Assembly: GCA_001797465.1 (NCBI GenBank)
Contig: MGPQ01000016.1
Span: 1 to 64,000 of the forward strand
Direction: 5' to 3'
DNA from: Deltaproteobacteria bacterium GWB2_55_19
GTDB taxonomy: Bacteria; Desulfobacterota; GWC2-55-46
DNA length: 64,000 nt
Below are positions 52,454 through 61,871 of the stretch, one piece after another (position 1 is the first letter of the stretch; every line of letters begins with the position of its first letter). The notes under the pieces were generated by a model, which saw only the letters and a program-made list of their open reading frames with translations, was not told the origin of the DNA and ran no database searches. The position numbers and the translations under genes were made by a program.

Positions 52454-53977
52454 TTAAAAAAGCGCCGAGAGCGCAAGCTCGGCGGTGAACTCCTTGGGGA
52501 TGTCGTTGCCGTCTATGGTCGTGGAGTCCGGTGAGAGGGACGCGCCGAAGTCCAGGTTCACGACCCAGAGGTTGAGGCCGAACCCGGCCGTGTAGACGGG
52601 GCCGATGTCGCTCTCGGCCATGTTCTGGTAGAGCCCGGCCCGGAGCTGGAGGATCGTCAGTACGTCGAGTTCCACGCCGCCGCCGAGGTTCTGAGATTTG
52701 TAATTGTCGGAGACGGTCGTGTCGTTCTGGGTGAGGTCGTAGTCGAGCGCGAGCGTTATGAAGTCAAGGGGCATCCAGGCGATGCCGGCCCTCACCTGCG
52801 CGGACTCTTCCATGCTGTCCTCGTCTCCGGGGAGGAGCTGTTTCATGTCGAACGCGGGAGAGTTGACGTTCCTGGCTACGAGGCCCACCCGGAGGTCGTC
52901 GCCGAACCTGTATAGCGCGCCAAGGTCGATGCCGAAGTTCGAGCTGTCCAGATAGTCGTCCTGCGCTTCAGAGAGGGCGTCGGCGAAGTCGGTGTCGAAG
53001 ACGCGGACCGATGTGTTATATACGCGGGCCTTCATGTATTTGATGTTCGCGCCCACGGCGAAGTCGTCGGTTATCGGGTGCCCGTAGGTGAGCGGGAACT
53101 CGAAGAGCGCAATGCCCTTGAAGAGGAGCTGTGACTCGTTGTCTGAGAGCGAGCCGCCGGTGTCGGCGACGCTCGCGACCTCGGCCGCAGAAGTGACGAG
53201 GGTTACTATTTCGGCCGTCGACGGAATGGTTGCGCCGCTCGCCTGGGCCTGGAGGATGCCGTACTCAACCGAATTGACGAAGCTCTGCGCCTCGGCGGTG
53301 GTCCAGCCCGACATGCCGCCTATCTGGCTTATGAGCGCGGTTTCATCCGCGGACGAAAAATAGTCCTGGTTGGCCGGGACAGCGGAGCCGTTGTTGAAGT
53401 TGGTTGACGTGCCGAACTGCGCGGTTACGTCCACGTCCGTCGTAAGGCTCGTCGGCGCAATGTTTACGAGGTCGAGGTCGCCCTTTGCAGAAATCTCGCT
53501 GAAAGTGTACCCGCCGATGCCGAACCTGCCAACTTGCGCGCGCAGACCCCCGTTAATGCGCACGGTAAGCGCTCTCGCGTCGTTGGCGTCGAACTCTCTT
53601 AGGTTATCTATTATTTGCAGGAAATCAGAGACGTCCGAGGCCTGTATGACGCCGTTGTCGAACTGGCCGAAGTCTATCTGAAATATATTGTCGAGTTGCT
53701 CTCCCAGGTCCTCATGGACCTGCATGCCGAAGCCGCCGTCAAGCGTTGCGCTCCAGGACCTGTCGCCGTAATAGCCGCCGTCCTTGGACTTGAAAAAGCC
53801 GTAGGCCGCCGGGTTCCAGTAGCTCGCAGAGGCGTCGTTGGCTACGGCCACGCTCGCGCCTCCCATGCCGAGCGCCCTGGGTCCCACGACCGTCCATTCC
53901 CTCGCTTCCGCCCCTGTGGCGGCAAGGAGCGCCGCAGGGAGGAGATAGAGGAAGGGTTTCAGGAATCTTCTAACCAT
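52454..53977 (-). CDS. outer-membrane beta-barrel protein (TraF_2/PorV-like)
   Basis: 507-residue exported protein with a signal peptide ending near AATGAEA. The segment RALGMGGASVAVANDASASYWNPAAYGF is the hallmark of the conjugal-transfer TraF_2/PorV/FadL-like barrel group; many alternating beta strands follow and the protein ends in F (ALSALF), as expected for an outer-membrane barrel. It is often labelled conjugal transfer protein TraF, but no conjugation genes are nearby. It shares strand with the lipoprotein gene upstream (54771-54040) and may be co-transcribed with it. Confidence 0.85.
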   Translation of the reverse strand: MVRRFLKPFLYLLPAALLAATGAEAREWTVVGPRALGMGGASVAVANDASASYWNPAAYGFFKSKDGGYYGDRSWSATLDGGFGMQVHEDLGEQLDNIFQIDFGQFDNGVIQASDVSDFLQIIDNLREFDANDARALTVRINGGLRAQVGRFGIGGYTFSEISAKGDLDLVNIAPTSLTTDVDVTAQFGTSTNFNNGSAVPANQDYFSSADETALISQIGGMSGWTTAEAQSFVNSVEYGILQAQASGATIPSTAEIVTLVTSAAEVASVADTGGSLSDNESQLLFKGIALFEFPLTYGHPITDDFAVGANIKYMKARVYNTSVRVFDTDFADALSEAQDDYLDSSNFGIDLGALYRFGDDLRVGLVARNVNSPAFDMKQLLPGDEDSMEESAQVRAGIAWMPLDFITLALDYDLTQNDTTVSDNYKSQNLGGGVELDVLTILQLRAGLYQNMAESDIGPVYTAGFGLNLWVVNLDFGASLSPDSTTIDGNDIPKEFTAELALSALF

Positions 53978-54039
53978 ATGGAACCTCCTGTGTTTGACTG
54001 TTGTGCGTCTTTAATGGCGGTCCAAGCCGCCTGCAAAAA

Positions 54040-54771
54040 CTATTTGGCAATAGCCGGTTCAGGGGGCGCGGACGGCTCGGCAAGAGGAGCCATGGCCGGG
54101 GGGGCCTCAGGCGCCGTGACTGCCGCAGGGGCCGGTGTCAATGCCGGCGCTGTATCCATTGGCCTGGCGGGCCTTGACGCCCTCTTTACCAGCGGCAGTT
54201 CCTCGAACATCTCGGAGAGGAGCTTGTCCGCGAGTTTCCCCAGGTCCGGCTTTATCATCCAGTATCCCTCCACGAGTTCGTGGTTCGCCTTCCATACTAT
54301 TACGCCGTTCGACGGGTTGATGAGCCTTATGCCGAGACCGACGCGCGCCACCTTGTCGCCGCCCTGCCTGCCGTAACCCCACGAAGTCACATAGGCGAGG
54401 AAAAACGCGTCGGCGTTGAGCGTTTCCTTTAACTTGGCCGAAACGAGAGCGTCCGAGATCCCGAGGGTGTTGAGTCTCTGGATGTAGCCCTCCATCAATG
54501 AGGCTGTCTCGGCGGAGGCCGAGACCTGGGTTTTTATCGTAGCGCTGTCCTTTACCTCTTCGAATATCCCGGTCTCAAGGAGTTTTCTCGATGCGAGGTC
54601 GTCTATGACCGACCTGCTCGACTCGAATTCGCCGACGGTAGCGGGCAGTACCGCGATGGTAGAGGGGCTGAAGTCCTTCGCCTCAGGGCTCACCTGGCTG
54701 AAGTTCAACCCGCCGCAACCGGCAAGGAACGCGGCAAAGACGAGTAAGAAAGCTACAATCGGTTTTTTCAT
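54040..54771 (-). CDS. putative lipoprotein, DUF799/CsgG-like
   Basis: 243-residue protein with a lipoprotein signal ending at FLAGC. The core (IAVLPATVGEF, LNADAFFLAYVTSWGYG, GIRLINPSNGVIVWKANHEL) resembles DUF799/GNA1162-type and CsgG-related outer-membrane lipoproteins. The last 40 residues are Pro/Ala-rich and low complexity. It lies 62 bp ahead of the barrel protein on the same strand. Function unknown; family placement is approximate. Confidence 0.75.
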   Translation of the reverse strand: MKKPIVAFLLVFAAFLAGCGGLNFSQVSPEAKDFSPSTIAVLPATVGEFESSRSVIDDLASRKLLETGIFEEVKDSATIKTQVSASAETASLMEGYIQRLNTLGISDALVSAKLKETLNADAFFLAYVTSWGYGRQGGDKVARVGLGIRLINPSNGVIVWKANHELVEGYWMIKPDLGKLADKLLSEMFEELPLVKRASRPARPMDTAPALTPAPAAVTAPEAPPAMAPLAEPSAPPEPAIAK

Positions 54772-55201
54772 GCAGGGTCACCTCTGGCGAGTATTCACTT
54801 ACCTTTATCTATCGGCCTGGCGCGGTAATGTCTTGAACTCTTTTTTATGCCGGTTTAAGACGGACAAGAACCGCGGTGCTTGAGGTCGTGAGGAGTTCAA
54901 AAGTTGAAAGAGGACGCCTTCAGTTATTACTCGTCAATGATGAGGGGACTGTCTGCCGGGTTGCGGTCTTTAAAGGAAAGTAGATCGATCGGCTAAATCT
55001 TATTTTATTGCGGCACGGATTGCAACCTATTTTTAAGCCCCAGGGGGCCATGAAATGCAACTGGCGCGAGGTCTCTTTTGATCATGGGGAGAAAATTGTT
55101 CCGCATCAGGGGGCAATAAATGCCCGGAGACTTATGGGCGGCCATCAGGCCGGCATTGGCTTATTTCCTGATTTATATGGGGTATTCCGGTTTTAAGGCT
55201 C
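54772..55201. other. intergenic region between the lipoprotein and the flagellar operon
   Basis: About 430 bp with divergent genes on both sides. No convincing gene. It probably contains the minus-strand promoter of the lipoprotein and upstream activator sites for the sigma-54 promoter at 55203, but no clear repeat could be assigned to an activator. Confidence 0.45.
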
Positions 55202-55202
55202 T

Positions 55203-55217
55203 TGGCACGCTCTTTGC
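55203..55217 (+). promoter_or_regulatory. sigma-54 promoter of the flagellar operon
   Basis: TGGCACG-N4-TTGC (55203-55209 and 55214-55217), with the invariant GG and GC 10 bp apart. It matches the -24/-12 consensus completely and lies 43 bp before the fliK start. This indicates RpoN control with an enhancer-binding protein such as FleQ or FlrC, usual for hook-stage flagellar genes. Confidence 0.9.
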
Positions 55218-55259
55218 GTTTTAGGCTGGGCAGCATTTATTCCTTTTTCAGAGGCAGAT

Positions 55260-56906
55260 ATGGAAATAAGGCTTTTTACCGCAACCCAGGTGGAAGTTAA
55301 TCAGATGGCAAAGGGCGTCGAAGAGGGCCGAGAGGCCCAGGACGGCTCCTTTGACGACTTCGTCGCGTCTTTTTCCGCGGTCATTGCGGGAGACCGGGGC
55401 AGTGAGGATGTAAAGGCCGAGGCCGATGGCGTCTCGCCTGTGGTCCTTGCTGTCGGATCAGCCGTCAACGCCGTTGTTGCTGAAGATGAGATTGTCGAAG
55501 ACGATTCCGCCCCTTCGGATGGTGTAGCAGAGGAGACTTCGCTGGATGCGGGCCTTGATATCAGGGGTATGACGACTATGATGGAGACCCCTCAACCCGT
55601 AGCGGATGGGACGAGCGACGAGCCCCTTGTCGGAGCAACGTCTGTTCTTCAGGACGCTTTTCAACCTGTGCGGCAATATGCGGACGGCTTGGTGGAGGGC
55701 GTCTTAACCGATGCAGACCAAAAGACAGTAGCGACTGTTAAATCTTTTGAGACAGAACCGGCTGAAACGCCTGTACCAGCCTCCGTCATCCAGACGACGA
55801 AAGTGACTGCGGCTGGCGCGAGAGAAGAAACGAAGGCCTCTGCAAATGTTGATGTCAGGGACGAGACAGCCCCGGTTACCCATGACAATGAGACGGAGGT
55901 ATCAGGGTTTGCCGTAAACCCGAACACGGCGCTTTATAATGAGCCTGCCTTGGCCGCGGATATGGCGACGGTTTCTCTCTCCCGCACAATCGATCCGAGA
56001 GACGGCGTCTACATGGCCGACGCCTCCAGGATAGCGGTTGCGGCCTATGAGGAGAAGCCGGTCAGGGAGGAGGGCGCATGGGAGTCTGTCGAGGCCAACG
56101 AGCCCTCCGGGAATTCCGGCCCGGAAAGCAAGACCGATGACGGCGTTGAGGCCAGAGGCGCTACGCTTGAGGAGAAAGGCTCTCATGAGGGCGGGGAAGA
56201 AGGCGGAGAACACAACGGAGGAGGGGAAGAGAGCGCTTCTGTTGTAAAGGCCGAAAGGCGCACGAGCGAAGGCGAAGGCAACGGCAACGAGGCCTTCGAG
56301 GTTGAATACGCCCCATCCACCGGCGCGTCCTCAAATGACCAGAGGCAGATAAACGGCCCGCTCAACCACTCTGGGATCGCAACTGAGGCGGCCTTCGGGC
56401 CTGACCGGACAATCGATTCCCCGGCACGCGCAACGGACGCCTCAGCCGGGCACGCGGAAACGCATATAGACGGGCTCTTCGAGAAGCTCGACACCGGCGT
56501 CAGGATGAGCGTCAGGGGGAACGGGAGCGTCAGGCTCGAACTCAGCCCCGAGCACCTGGGCGAGATGGAAATAAGGCTTAAGATCGAAGACGCGAAAGTA
56601 GTAGCCGAGATACGGGTGGAGAGCGCGGAAGTAAAGGCGTTGCTCGATTCCGACTCCGGAAGGCTTAAGGAAATATTCAACTCCAACGGGCTCACTCTCG
56701 ACAAATACACTGTAGAGGTAGACATGAATCCAATGCGCGGAAAGGCTGAGGGCAACGGCTACGGAGGCAACTGGTCTCAAGAGAACTCATCCAGCGGGAA
56801 CGGATACGGCAGGAAACCATGGGCCGGAGAGGCCGAGGTAGAGGCCGCGTTCGGCAACCGCATCGAGGCTTCCGCCAAAAATGGCGGCATAGACATATTC
56901 GCCTGA
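55260..56906 (+). CDS. fliK: flagellar hook-length control protein FliK
   Basis: 548-residue protein with a long, low-complexity, acidic N-terminal part (about 1-400, rich in E, A, T, V) and a conserved C-terminal domain from about residue 410: [23 protein letters not shown], the Flg_hook signature. FliK measures hook length and switches the export gate. The poor conservation of the N-terminal ruler is normal. A GAGGC ribosome binding site precedes the ATG. First gene behind the sigma-54 promoter, followed by flgD. Confidence 0.9.
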   Translation: MEIRLFTATQVEVNQMAKGVEEGREAQDGSFDDFVASFSAVIAGDRGSEDVKAEADGVSPVVLAVGSAVNAVVAEDEIVEDDSAPSDGVAEETSLDAGLDIRGMTTMMETPQPVADGTSDEPLVGATSVLQDAFQPVRQYADGLVEGVLTDADQKTVATVKSFETEPAETPVPASVIQTTKVTAAGAREETKASANVDVRDETAPVTHDNETEVSGFAVNPNTALYNEPALAADMATVSLSRTIDPRDGVYMADASRIAVAAYEEKPVREEGAWESVEANEPSGNSGPESKTDDGVEARGATLEEKGSHEGGEEGGEHNGGGEESASVVKAERRTSEGEGNGNEAFEVEYAPSTGASSNDQRQINGPLNHSGIATEAAFGPDRTIDSPARATDASAGHAETHIDGLFEKLDTGVRMSVRGNGSVRLELSPEHLGEMEIRLKIEDAKVVAEIRVESAEVKALLDSDSGRLKEIFNSNGLTLDKYTVEVDMNPMRGKAEGNGYGGNWSQENSSSGNGYGRKPWAGEAEVEAAFGNRIEASAKNGGIDIFA

Positions 56907-56949
56907 GACAAGGGCAAACGGGACTGACCATTTAAAAAGGAGGCATAAG

Positions 56950-57609
56950 ATGATAGACGGCGTATCCTCGGCTACAACAGTCAGCATGAGCGATTCGAGC
57001 AGTACGACAAGTACCACTGAGGAACTCGGGAAGGACGACTTCCTCCTCCTGCTTGTGACCCAGCTCCAGAACCAGGACCCGCTGAACCCGACGGACAACA
57101 CCGAGTTCGTCTCCCAGCTCGCGCAGTTCAGCTCGCTTGAGGGCATAAAGAACATGGAGGAGACGATGGGGACCGTCGCTGACGGCATATCCGACATGCA
57201 GAAGTGGTCTTTATCCGACCTTATCGACAATACCGTGAAGTTCGAGAGTTCGTCATTCGATTTCTCAGGGGAGCCGGTCTCGATCGAATACTCGCTCGGG
57301 TCAAACGCGGAGAGCGCGAACGTCTCCATATACGACGCGAGCGGCAACCTTATAAAGTCCGTCGACGCGGGGGCCCTGAACTCCGGCACCTACGAGCTCC
57401 AGTGGGACGGCACGGACGCCGCAGGCGCAGTAGCCGCCAGCGGGACCTACACGATAAATATAACCGCTGTCGATTCAAGCGGCGCATCGGTTGACACCTC
57501 GACGTACGTAAGCGGCAAGGTAACGAGCGTCACCTACGGCTCGGACGGCGCGGAGATAAACGCGGGCAACATAATACTCACTCAGGACGATATCCTGGAA
57601 GTCTATTAA
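56950..57609 (+). CDS. flgD: flagellar hook capping protein FlgD
   Basis: 219-residue scaffold that caps the growing hook. N-terminal [22 protein letters not shown] and [17 protein letters not shown] are diagnostic. The C-terminal half holds the FLG_ig/tudor-like domains ([24 protein letters not shown]). An AAAGGAGG ribosome binding site precedes the ATG. It is 43 bp after fliK and 15 bp before flgE. Confidence 0.96.
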   Translation: MIDGVSSATTVSMSDSSSTTSTTEELGKDDFLLLLVTQLQNQDPLNPTDNTEFVSQLAQFSSLEGIKNMEETMGTVADGISDMQKWSLSDLIDNTVKFESSSFDFSGEPVSIEYSLGSNAESANVSIYDASGNLIKSVDAGALNSGTYELQWDGTDAAGAVAASGTYTINITAVDSSGASVDTSTYVSGKVTSVTYGSDGAEINAGNIILTQDDILEVY

Positions 57610-57624
57610 AAGGAGGTAGCACAC

Positions 57625-59277
57625 ATGCAGTCATCACTCTACACCGGAGTAAGCGGCCTTAACGCCAACATGTCGGAGCTCTCGGTCATCGGTAACAACA
57701 TAGCTAACGTCAACACCGTCGGGTTCAAGTCCAGCAGGGTGAACTTCGAGGACATATTGAGCCAGACGCTCACCGGGTCGAATAACCAGATAGGCGTCGG
57801 CGTGACCGTGAGCAGTATCCAGAAGATGTTCACGCAGGGCGACTTCGAGACGACCGGCAACACGCTCGACATGGCCATAAGCGGCAACGGCTTCTTCGTC
57901 GTCGAGGACCCGGTGCTCGGCACCCTTTATTACACGAGGGCCGGCCAGTTTGAGACCGACAAGGACGGATACATAGTGAACCAGGACGGCTTAAGGCTCC
58001 AGGGCTACATGGCGGATACCGCCGGCAACCTCCAGAACTCCCTTACTGACCTCCTCCTTACGACCAAGACTATCGCCCCCAACGCGACAGCGAGCGCAGA
58101 TCTCACGGCGAACCTGGACTCCAACTCGTCGATCTCCGGGTTCGTCTTCACCTCGGGCACGAACGACACTTTACAGTTCAGCATAGACGGCGGCGCTACT
58201 TACTTAAGCGCTAACCTTGTGACGGACGGCGGGCTCGCCTCCGGCGACGCCTATACGGGCAACGAAGTCGCCGCCGCCATACAGGCCTCGTTAGAGGCGA
58301 CTAACGGCTCCGCCGACACCTACACCGTCACCTACGACGACCAGACCGGGTACTTCACGGTAACTAACGACACCGGGAACGCCAGTACGCTCCTCCTCGA
58401 CTGGGGTAGCGCCGTATCCACCGCCTCGACTGTCCTCGGTTATTCGGCCTCGACCGCGGCGCTCGCCGCCGGGACCGGTTCGACCTCAACCGCCGCGGCC
58501 GGAGAGTTCACCCTCAGCAAGGCCGGAGACACCTCCAACTTCTCTACACCCATGACCGTCTACGACTCACTCGGCAACTCTCACGTCGTCACCATGTACT
58601 TCAGGAAGTCCTCGCTCGACGCGACCGGCAACAACTGGGAGTGGTACGCGGTAGTCGACGCGGCGGACTCATACAGCGGCACTACCGAGGTCCAGGCGAG
58701 CGGCACCGTCAGTTTCAATTCCAGCGGCTCCTTGTATTCCGAGTCATCGACCACGTACCCGGTGGGCGGGTTCGACTTCACCGGAGGCGCGGCGCAGGAC
58801 CAGGTCATATCATTCGACTTCGGCACTTCCATCGTCCAGGGCGGCACCGGCACCGACGGCACCACGCAGTACGCGACGAGCTCCGGCGTATCCGCCCTCA
58901 CGCAGGACGGCTACTCTTCCGGCTCGCTCGAGTCGATCAGCATAGACGCCGACGGAGTCGTATCCGGTACGTTCTCGAACGGCAAGGAATTGACGCTCGC
59001 TGAGGTGATACTCGCGGACTTCTCTAATACCGGGGGGCTGGCGAGCGCGGGCTCGAACCTCTATACCGAGACTTACGCCTCGGGACAGCCGCTCATGGGA
59101 GAGGCCGGCAGTTCCGGCAGGGGCACCGTCGCGTCATCCACACTCGAGCTCTCGAACGTAGACATCGCCTCCGAGTTTGTCTCGATGATAACGGCCCAGA
59201 GGGGTTTTCAGGCGAACTCCAAGGTCATAACCACGACCGACGAGATACTCGCCGAGATAGTGAACCTCAAACGCTAA
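57625..59277 (+). CDS. flgE: flagellar hook protein FlgE
   Basis: 550-residue hook subunit. N-terminal SLYTGVSGLNANMSELSVIG and NNIANVNTVGFK, and C-terminal FVSMITAQRGFQANSKVI, are the rod/hook-family heptad ends. The centre is Ser/Thr/Gly-rich and longer than in enteric FlgE, as is common outside them. Ribosome binding site AAAAGGAGG. It ends the flagellar operon; a terminator follows. Confidence 0.96.
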   Translation: MQSSLYTGVSGLNANMSELSVIGNNIANVNTVGFKSSRVNFEDILSQTLTGSNNQIGVGVTVSSIQKMFTQGDFETTGNTLDMAISGNGFFVVEDPVLGTLYYTRAGQFETDKDGYIVNQDGLRLQGYMADTAGNLQNSLTDLLLTTKTIAPNATASADLTANLDSNSSISGFVFTSGTNDTLQFSIDGGATYLSANLVTDGGLASGDAYTGNEVAAAIQASLEATNGSADTYTVTYDDQTGYFTVTNDTGNASTLLLDWGSAVSTASTVLGYSASTAALAAGTGSTSTAAAGEFTLSKAGDTSNFSTPMTVYDSLGNSHVVTMYFRKSSLDATGNNWEWYAVVDAADSYSGTTEVQASGTVSFNSSGSLYSESSTTYPVGGFDFTGGAAQDQVISFDFGTSIVQGGTGTDGTTQYATSSGVSALTQDGYSSGSLESISIDADGVVSGTFSNGKELTLAEVILADFSNTGGLASAGSNLYTETYASGQPLMGEAGSSGRGTVASSTLELSNVDIASEFVSMITAQRGFQANSKVITTTDEILAEIVNLKR

Positions 59278-59290
59278 ACGTAAGCGTCTA

Positions 59291-59325
59291 AAAAGGGGGG
59301 GCGGATAATCGCCCCCCTTTTTTTT
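59291..59325 (+). terminator. terminator of the fliK-flgD-flgE operon
   Basis: AAAGGGGGGGCG/CGCCCCCCTTT stem with a short AT-rich loop (GATAAT), then a run of eight to eleven T residues. It lies 14 bp after flgE. Confidence 0.9.
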
Positions 59326-59566
59326 ATCTTGCCCGGCCCTCCGCCGCAAAAAGACAGCTGTCCTTTTCCCACTTGGAATCGACTCGACATACCCCCATTC
59401 GACTGGCCTTTGCAGGGCGTATTACAGAAGCTTAAATCAATAGTGTATTGTTTTTTTTAGTTTGAATTCGGGGTTCTTTTCTGTTAATCTGTAAAATTGT
59501 TTTTCAGGTCAGTCATGAATTTTCTAAGTATTTGAATATCAAATCCAATTCAGGCGAAAAAGTCTA

Positions 59567-61018
59567 ATGGGAATCCCCGGTAACGCGAAGAGAAAAAGGT
59601 CCGGCCAGGAGGTGTACGCGGCCATACTTGCCGGCGGCATAGGGAGCCGGTTCTGGCCGTTGTCCAGGGAGACGACCCCGAAACAGCTCCTAAAGGTTGT
59701 CGGGGACGAGAGCCTGCTTAAGTCCACGATAAGGAGGCTCTCTCCGCTTATACCGGCCGAGCGCGTCTCCATCGTGACGAACGCGAGGCAGGCCGAGATA
59801 ATAAGACTGCACCTCTCATACGGGGGCGATGGAAAAGCGCTGTCGCCGGGTTACATAGTCGAGCCGGTGGGCAGGAACACGGCCGCGGCGATAGCCCTTG
59901 CGGCCTTCGAGGTCTGGAGAAAAGACCCCGAGGGGGTGATGGCTGTGCTCCCCGCCGACCATATAATAAAGGACGGGAAATCATTCAGGGCGGCGCTTAA
60001 GGCCGCGATAGCCGTAGCCTCAGAAGGGCACCTCGTCACCTTCGGGATCGTGCCGACCTCGCCCGAGACCGGGTACGGCTACATAAAGGCGGGGAAGAAA
60101 ACGGTTTCCAGGATAAACGGCCATACGGTCAAGCGCGTGGACAGGTTCGTCGAAAAACCGGACATAAAGAGGGCGAGGAAGTATGTCGCCGACGGCAGTT
60201 ATTTCTGGAACAGCGGCATATTCCTCTGGAAGGCCGGAAGGATACTCGAAGAGATAAAGGCCTACCTGCCGGACGTATATAACGCCCTTTCCTCAGCCTC
60301 AAGCCCGGCGGAAGTCGCTGAGGCCTATCTCTCCTTCAAGGACGTCTCCATAGACCACGGCATACTCGAAAAGGCGAAGGACGTCGTCGTAATCCCGGCG
60401 GATTTTCCATGGTCGGACATGGGGACGTGGTCGTCTTTTTCCGAGATACTCGACCCCGACAGCGACGGCAACATCATAAAGGGCCGGGTCGTGGACATCG
60501 GCTCAGAGAACTCGATCATCTTCGGCTGTGACAGGGCCGTTGCGACGATCGGACTCAAGGACTTCATACTGGTGGACACACCTGACGCTACACTCGTCTG
60601 CCCGAAGGACAGGGCCCAGGAGGTCAAGGACGTCGTCAATATCCTCAAGGCGAAGAAGTACATCGAGCACGAGCACCACAGGACTGTCGAGCGGCCCTGG
60701 GGCTCTTACACCCTCCTTGAGCAGGGAGAGGGGTACAAGATAAAGAAGATAAGGGTCGAGCCGGGCCGCCGCTTGAGCCTCCAGCTCCACAAGCACAGGA
60801 GCGAGCACTGGGTCGTCATCACCGGGACCGCGAGGGTGCAGAGGGGCGAGGAGGTCGTCGACATAGCCATAAACCAGTCCACATACATCCCGAGGGGCGT
60901 CAAGCACAGGCTGGAGAACCCCGCGGACACGCCTCTTGAGATAATCGAGGTGCAGAACGGGGAATACGTCGAGGAAGCGGACATAGTCCGTTTTGACGAC
61001 GACTTCGAGAGGAAATGA
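59567..61018 (+). CDS. manC: mannose-1-phosphate guanylyltransferase / mannose-6-phosphate isomerase
   Basis: 483-residue bifunctional enzyme for GDP-mannose. The N-terminal nucleotidyltransferase has AGGIGSRFWPLSRE and TPKQLL, with FVEKPD later. The C-terminal cupin domain (RPWGSYTLLEQGEGYKIK, LSLQLHKHRSEHWVV) carries the isomerase-type metal histidines. GDP-mannose feeds mannose-containing O-antigen or exopolysaccharide. The AT-rich 240-bp region upstream probably holds its promoter. It starts the second glycan cluster with Wzm/Wzt behind it. Confidence 0.95.
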   Translation: MGIPGNAKRKRSGQEVYAAILAGGIGSRFWPLSRETTPKQLLKVVGDESLLKSTIRRLSPLIPAERVSIVTNARQAEIIRLHLSYGGDGKALSPGYIVEPVGRNTAAAIALAAFEVWRKDPEGVMAVLPADHIIKDGKSFRAALKAAIAVASEGHLVTFGIVPTSPETGYGYIKAGKKTVSRINGHTVKRVDRFVEKPDIKRARKYVADGSYFWNSGIFLWKAGRILEEIKAYLPDVYNALSSASSPAEVAEAYLSFKDVSIDHGILEKAKDVVVIPADFPWSDMGTWSSFSEILDPDSDGNIIKGRVVDIGSENSIIFGCDRAVATIGLKDFILVDTPDATLVCPKDRAQEVKDVVNILKAKKYIEHEHHRTVERPWGSYTLLEQGEGYKIKKIRVEPGRRLSLQLHKHRSEHWVVITGTARVQRGEEVVDIAINQSTYIPRGVKHRLENPADTPLEIIEVQNGEYVEEADIVRFDDDFERK

Positions 61019-61076
61019 CCATTTTTAAGGCCCTTACACCCGTGACCACGTACCTTTGTTAGCAGACCGCCGGCAA

Positions 61077-61871
61077 ATGCATAGCATATTTCATATCGTC
61101 AAGGATTTTTCAAGGATATTCGGCTACGGCAACCTTATCTGGATGCTTGTGGCAAAGGAGCTGAAGGCGCGCTACAGGGGCACTTTCTTCGGCTTTCTAT
61201 GGTCGTTCTTTAACCCCCTTATCGCGATGCTCACCTATGTCCTCGTCTTCTCCATCTACATGAAGGTGCAGATGGAGAATTACAGCGTGTTCCTGTTAAG
61301 CGGCATGCTGCCGTGGATATGGTTTTCCTCGACGGTCAACGAGGCCTCCAACTCGATACTCTCAAACGGCGGGATCATCAAGAAGATAGCCATGCCGATG
61401 GAGATATTCCCGCTGGTCTTCGTCGCGTCCAACCTGATGAATTTTCTTTTCAGCATCCCGATACTGCTTGCTCTGCTTTTCATATTGAAGGTGCAGGTCG
61501 GCGCGCCGATCCTGCTTTTTCCGGTCCTCGTCCTCATACAGTTCGTATTCGCTTTCGGGGCGGCCCTTATCGTATCCTCGGTGACCGTAAAGTTCAGGGA
61601 CTTCATCTACCTGATACCGAACATCATACAGATATGGTATTTTCTTACGCCGATAATGTATCCCCAGACCGTAGTGCCTGAGAAGTACAGGGTATTCCTG
61701 TACCTCAACCCCTTTTCACATTTCGCCGTGTCGTACCAGGACATATTCCTGTACAATAAGACGCCTTCCTTCGAGGCGTTTACCAACATGATAACGGTTT
61801 CCATCGCCATCTTCATGCTCGGGGTGCTGACCTTCAGCAAACTCAAAGACGCTTTTCCGGAAGAGGTCTGA
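61077..61871 (+). CDS. wzm: polysaccharide ABC transporter permease (Wzm-like)
   Basis: 264-residue ABC-2-type permease with about six membrane helices. N-terminal KELKARYRGTFFGFLWSFFNPL is the family signature. It exports completed undecaprenyl-linked O-antigen or capsule chains. The ATG at 61077 is preferred to an in-frame TTG at 61056. The stop overlaps the ATPase start (TGATG). Confidence 0.93.
   Translation: MHSIFHIVKDFSRIFGYGNLIWMLVAKELKARYRGTFFGFLWSFFNPLIAMLTYVLVFSIYMKVQMENYSVFLLSGMLPWIWFSSTVNEASNSILSNGGIIKKIAMPMEIFPLVFVASNLMNFLFSIPILLALLFILKVQVGAPILLFPVLVLIQFVFAFGAALIVSSVTVKFRDFIYLIPNIIQIWYFLTPIMYPQTVVPEKYRVFLYLNPFSHFAVSYQDIFLYNKTPSFEAFTNMITVSIAIFMLGVLTFSKLKDAFPEEV

Noticed and set aside
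52454-53977. Conjugation function suggested by the TraF-like name
   Set aside because: No other conjugation genes nearby; the N-terminal signature fits general outer-membrane barrel proteins.
55008-55196. 62-residue frame upstream of the sigma-54 promoter
   Set aside because: No ribosome binding site or motif, and the composition is not protein-like; the region is more likely regulatory.
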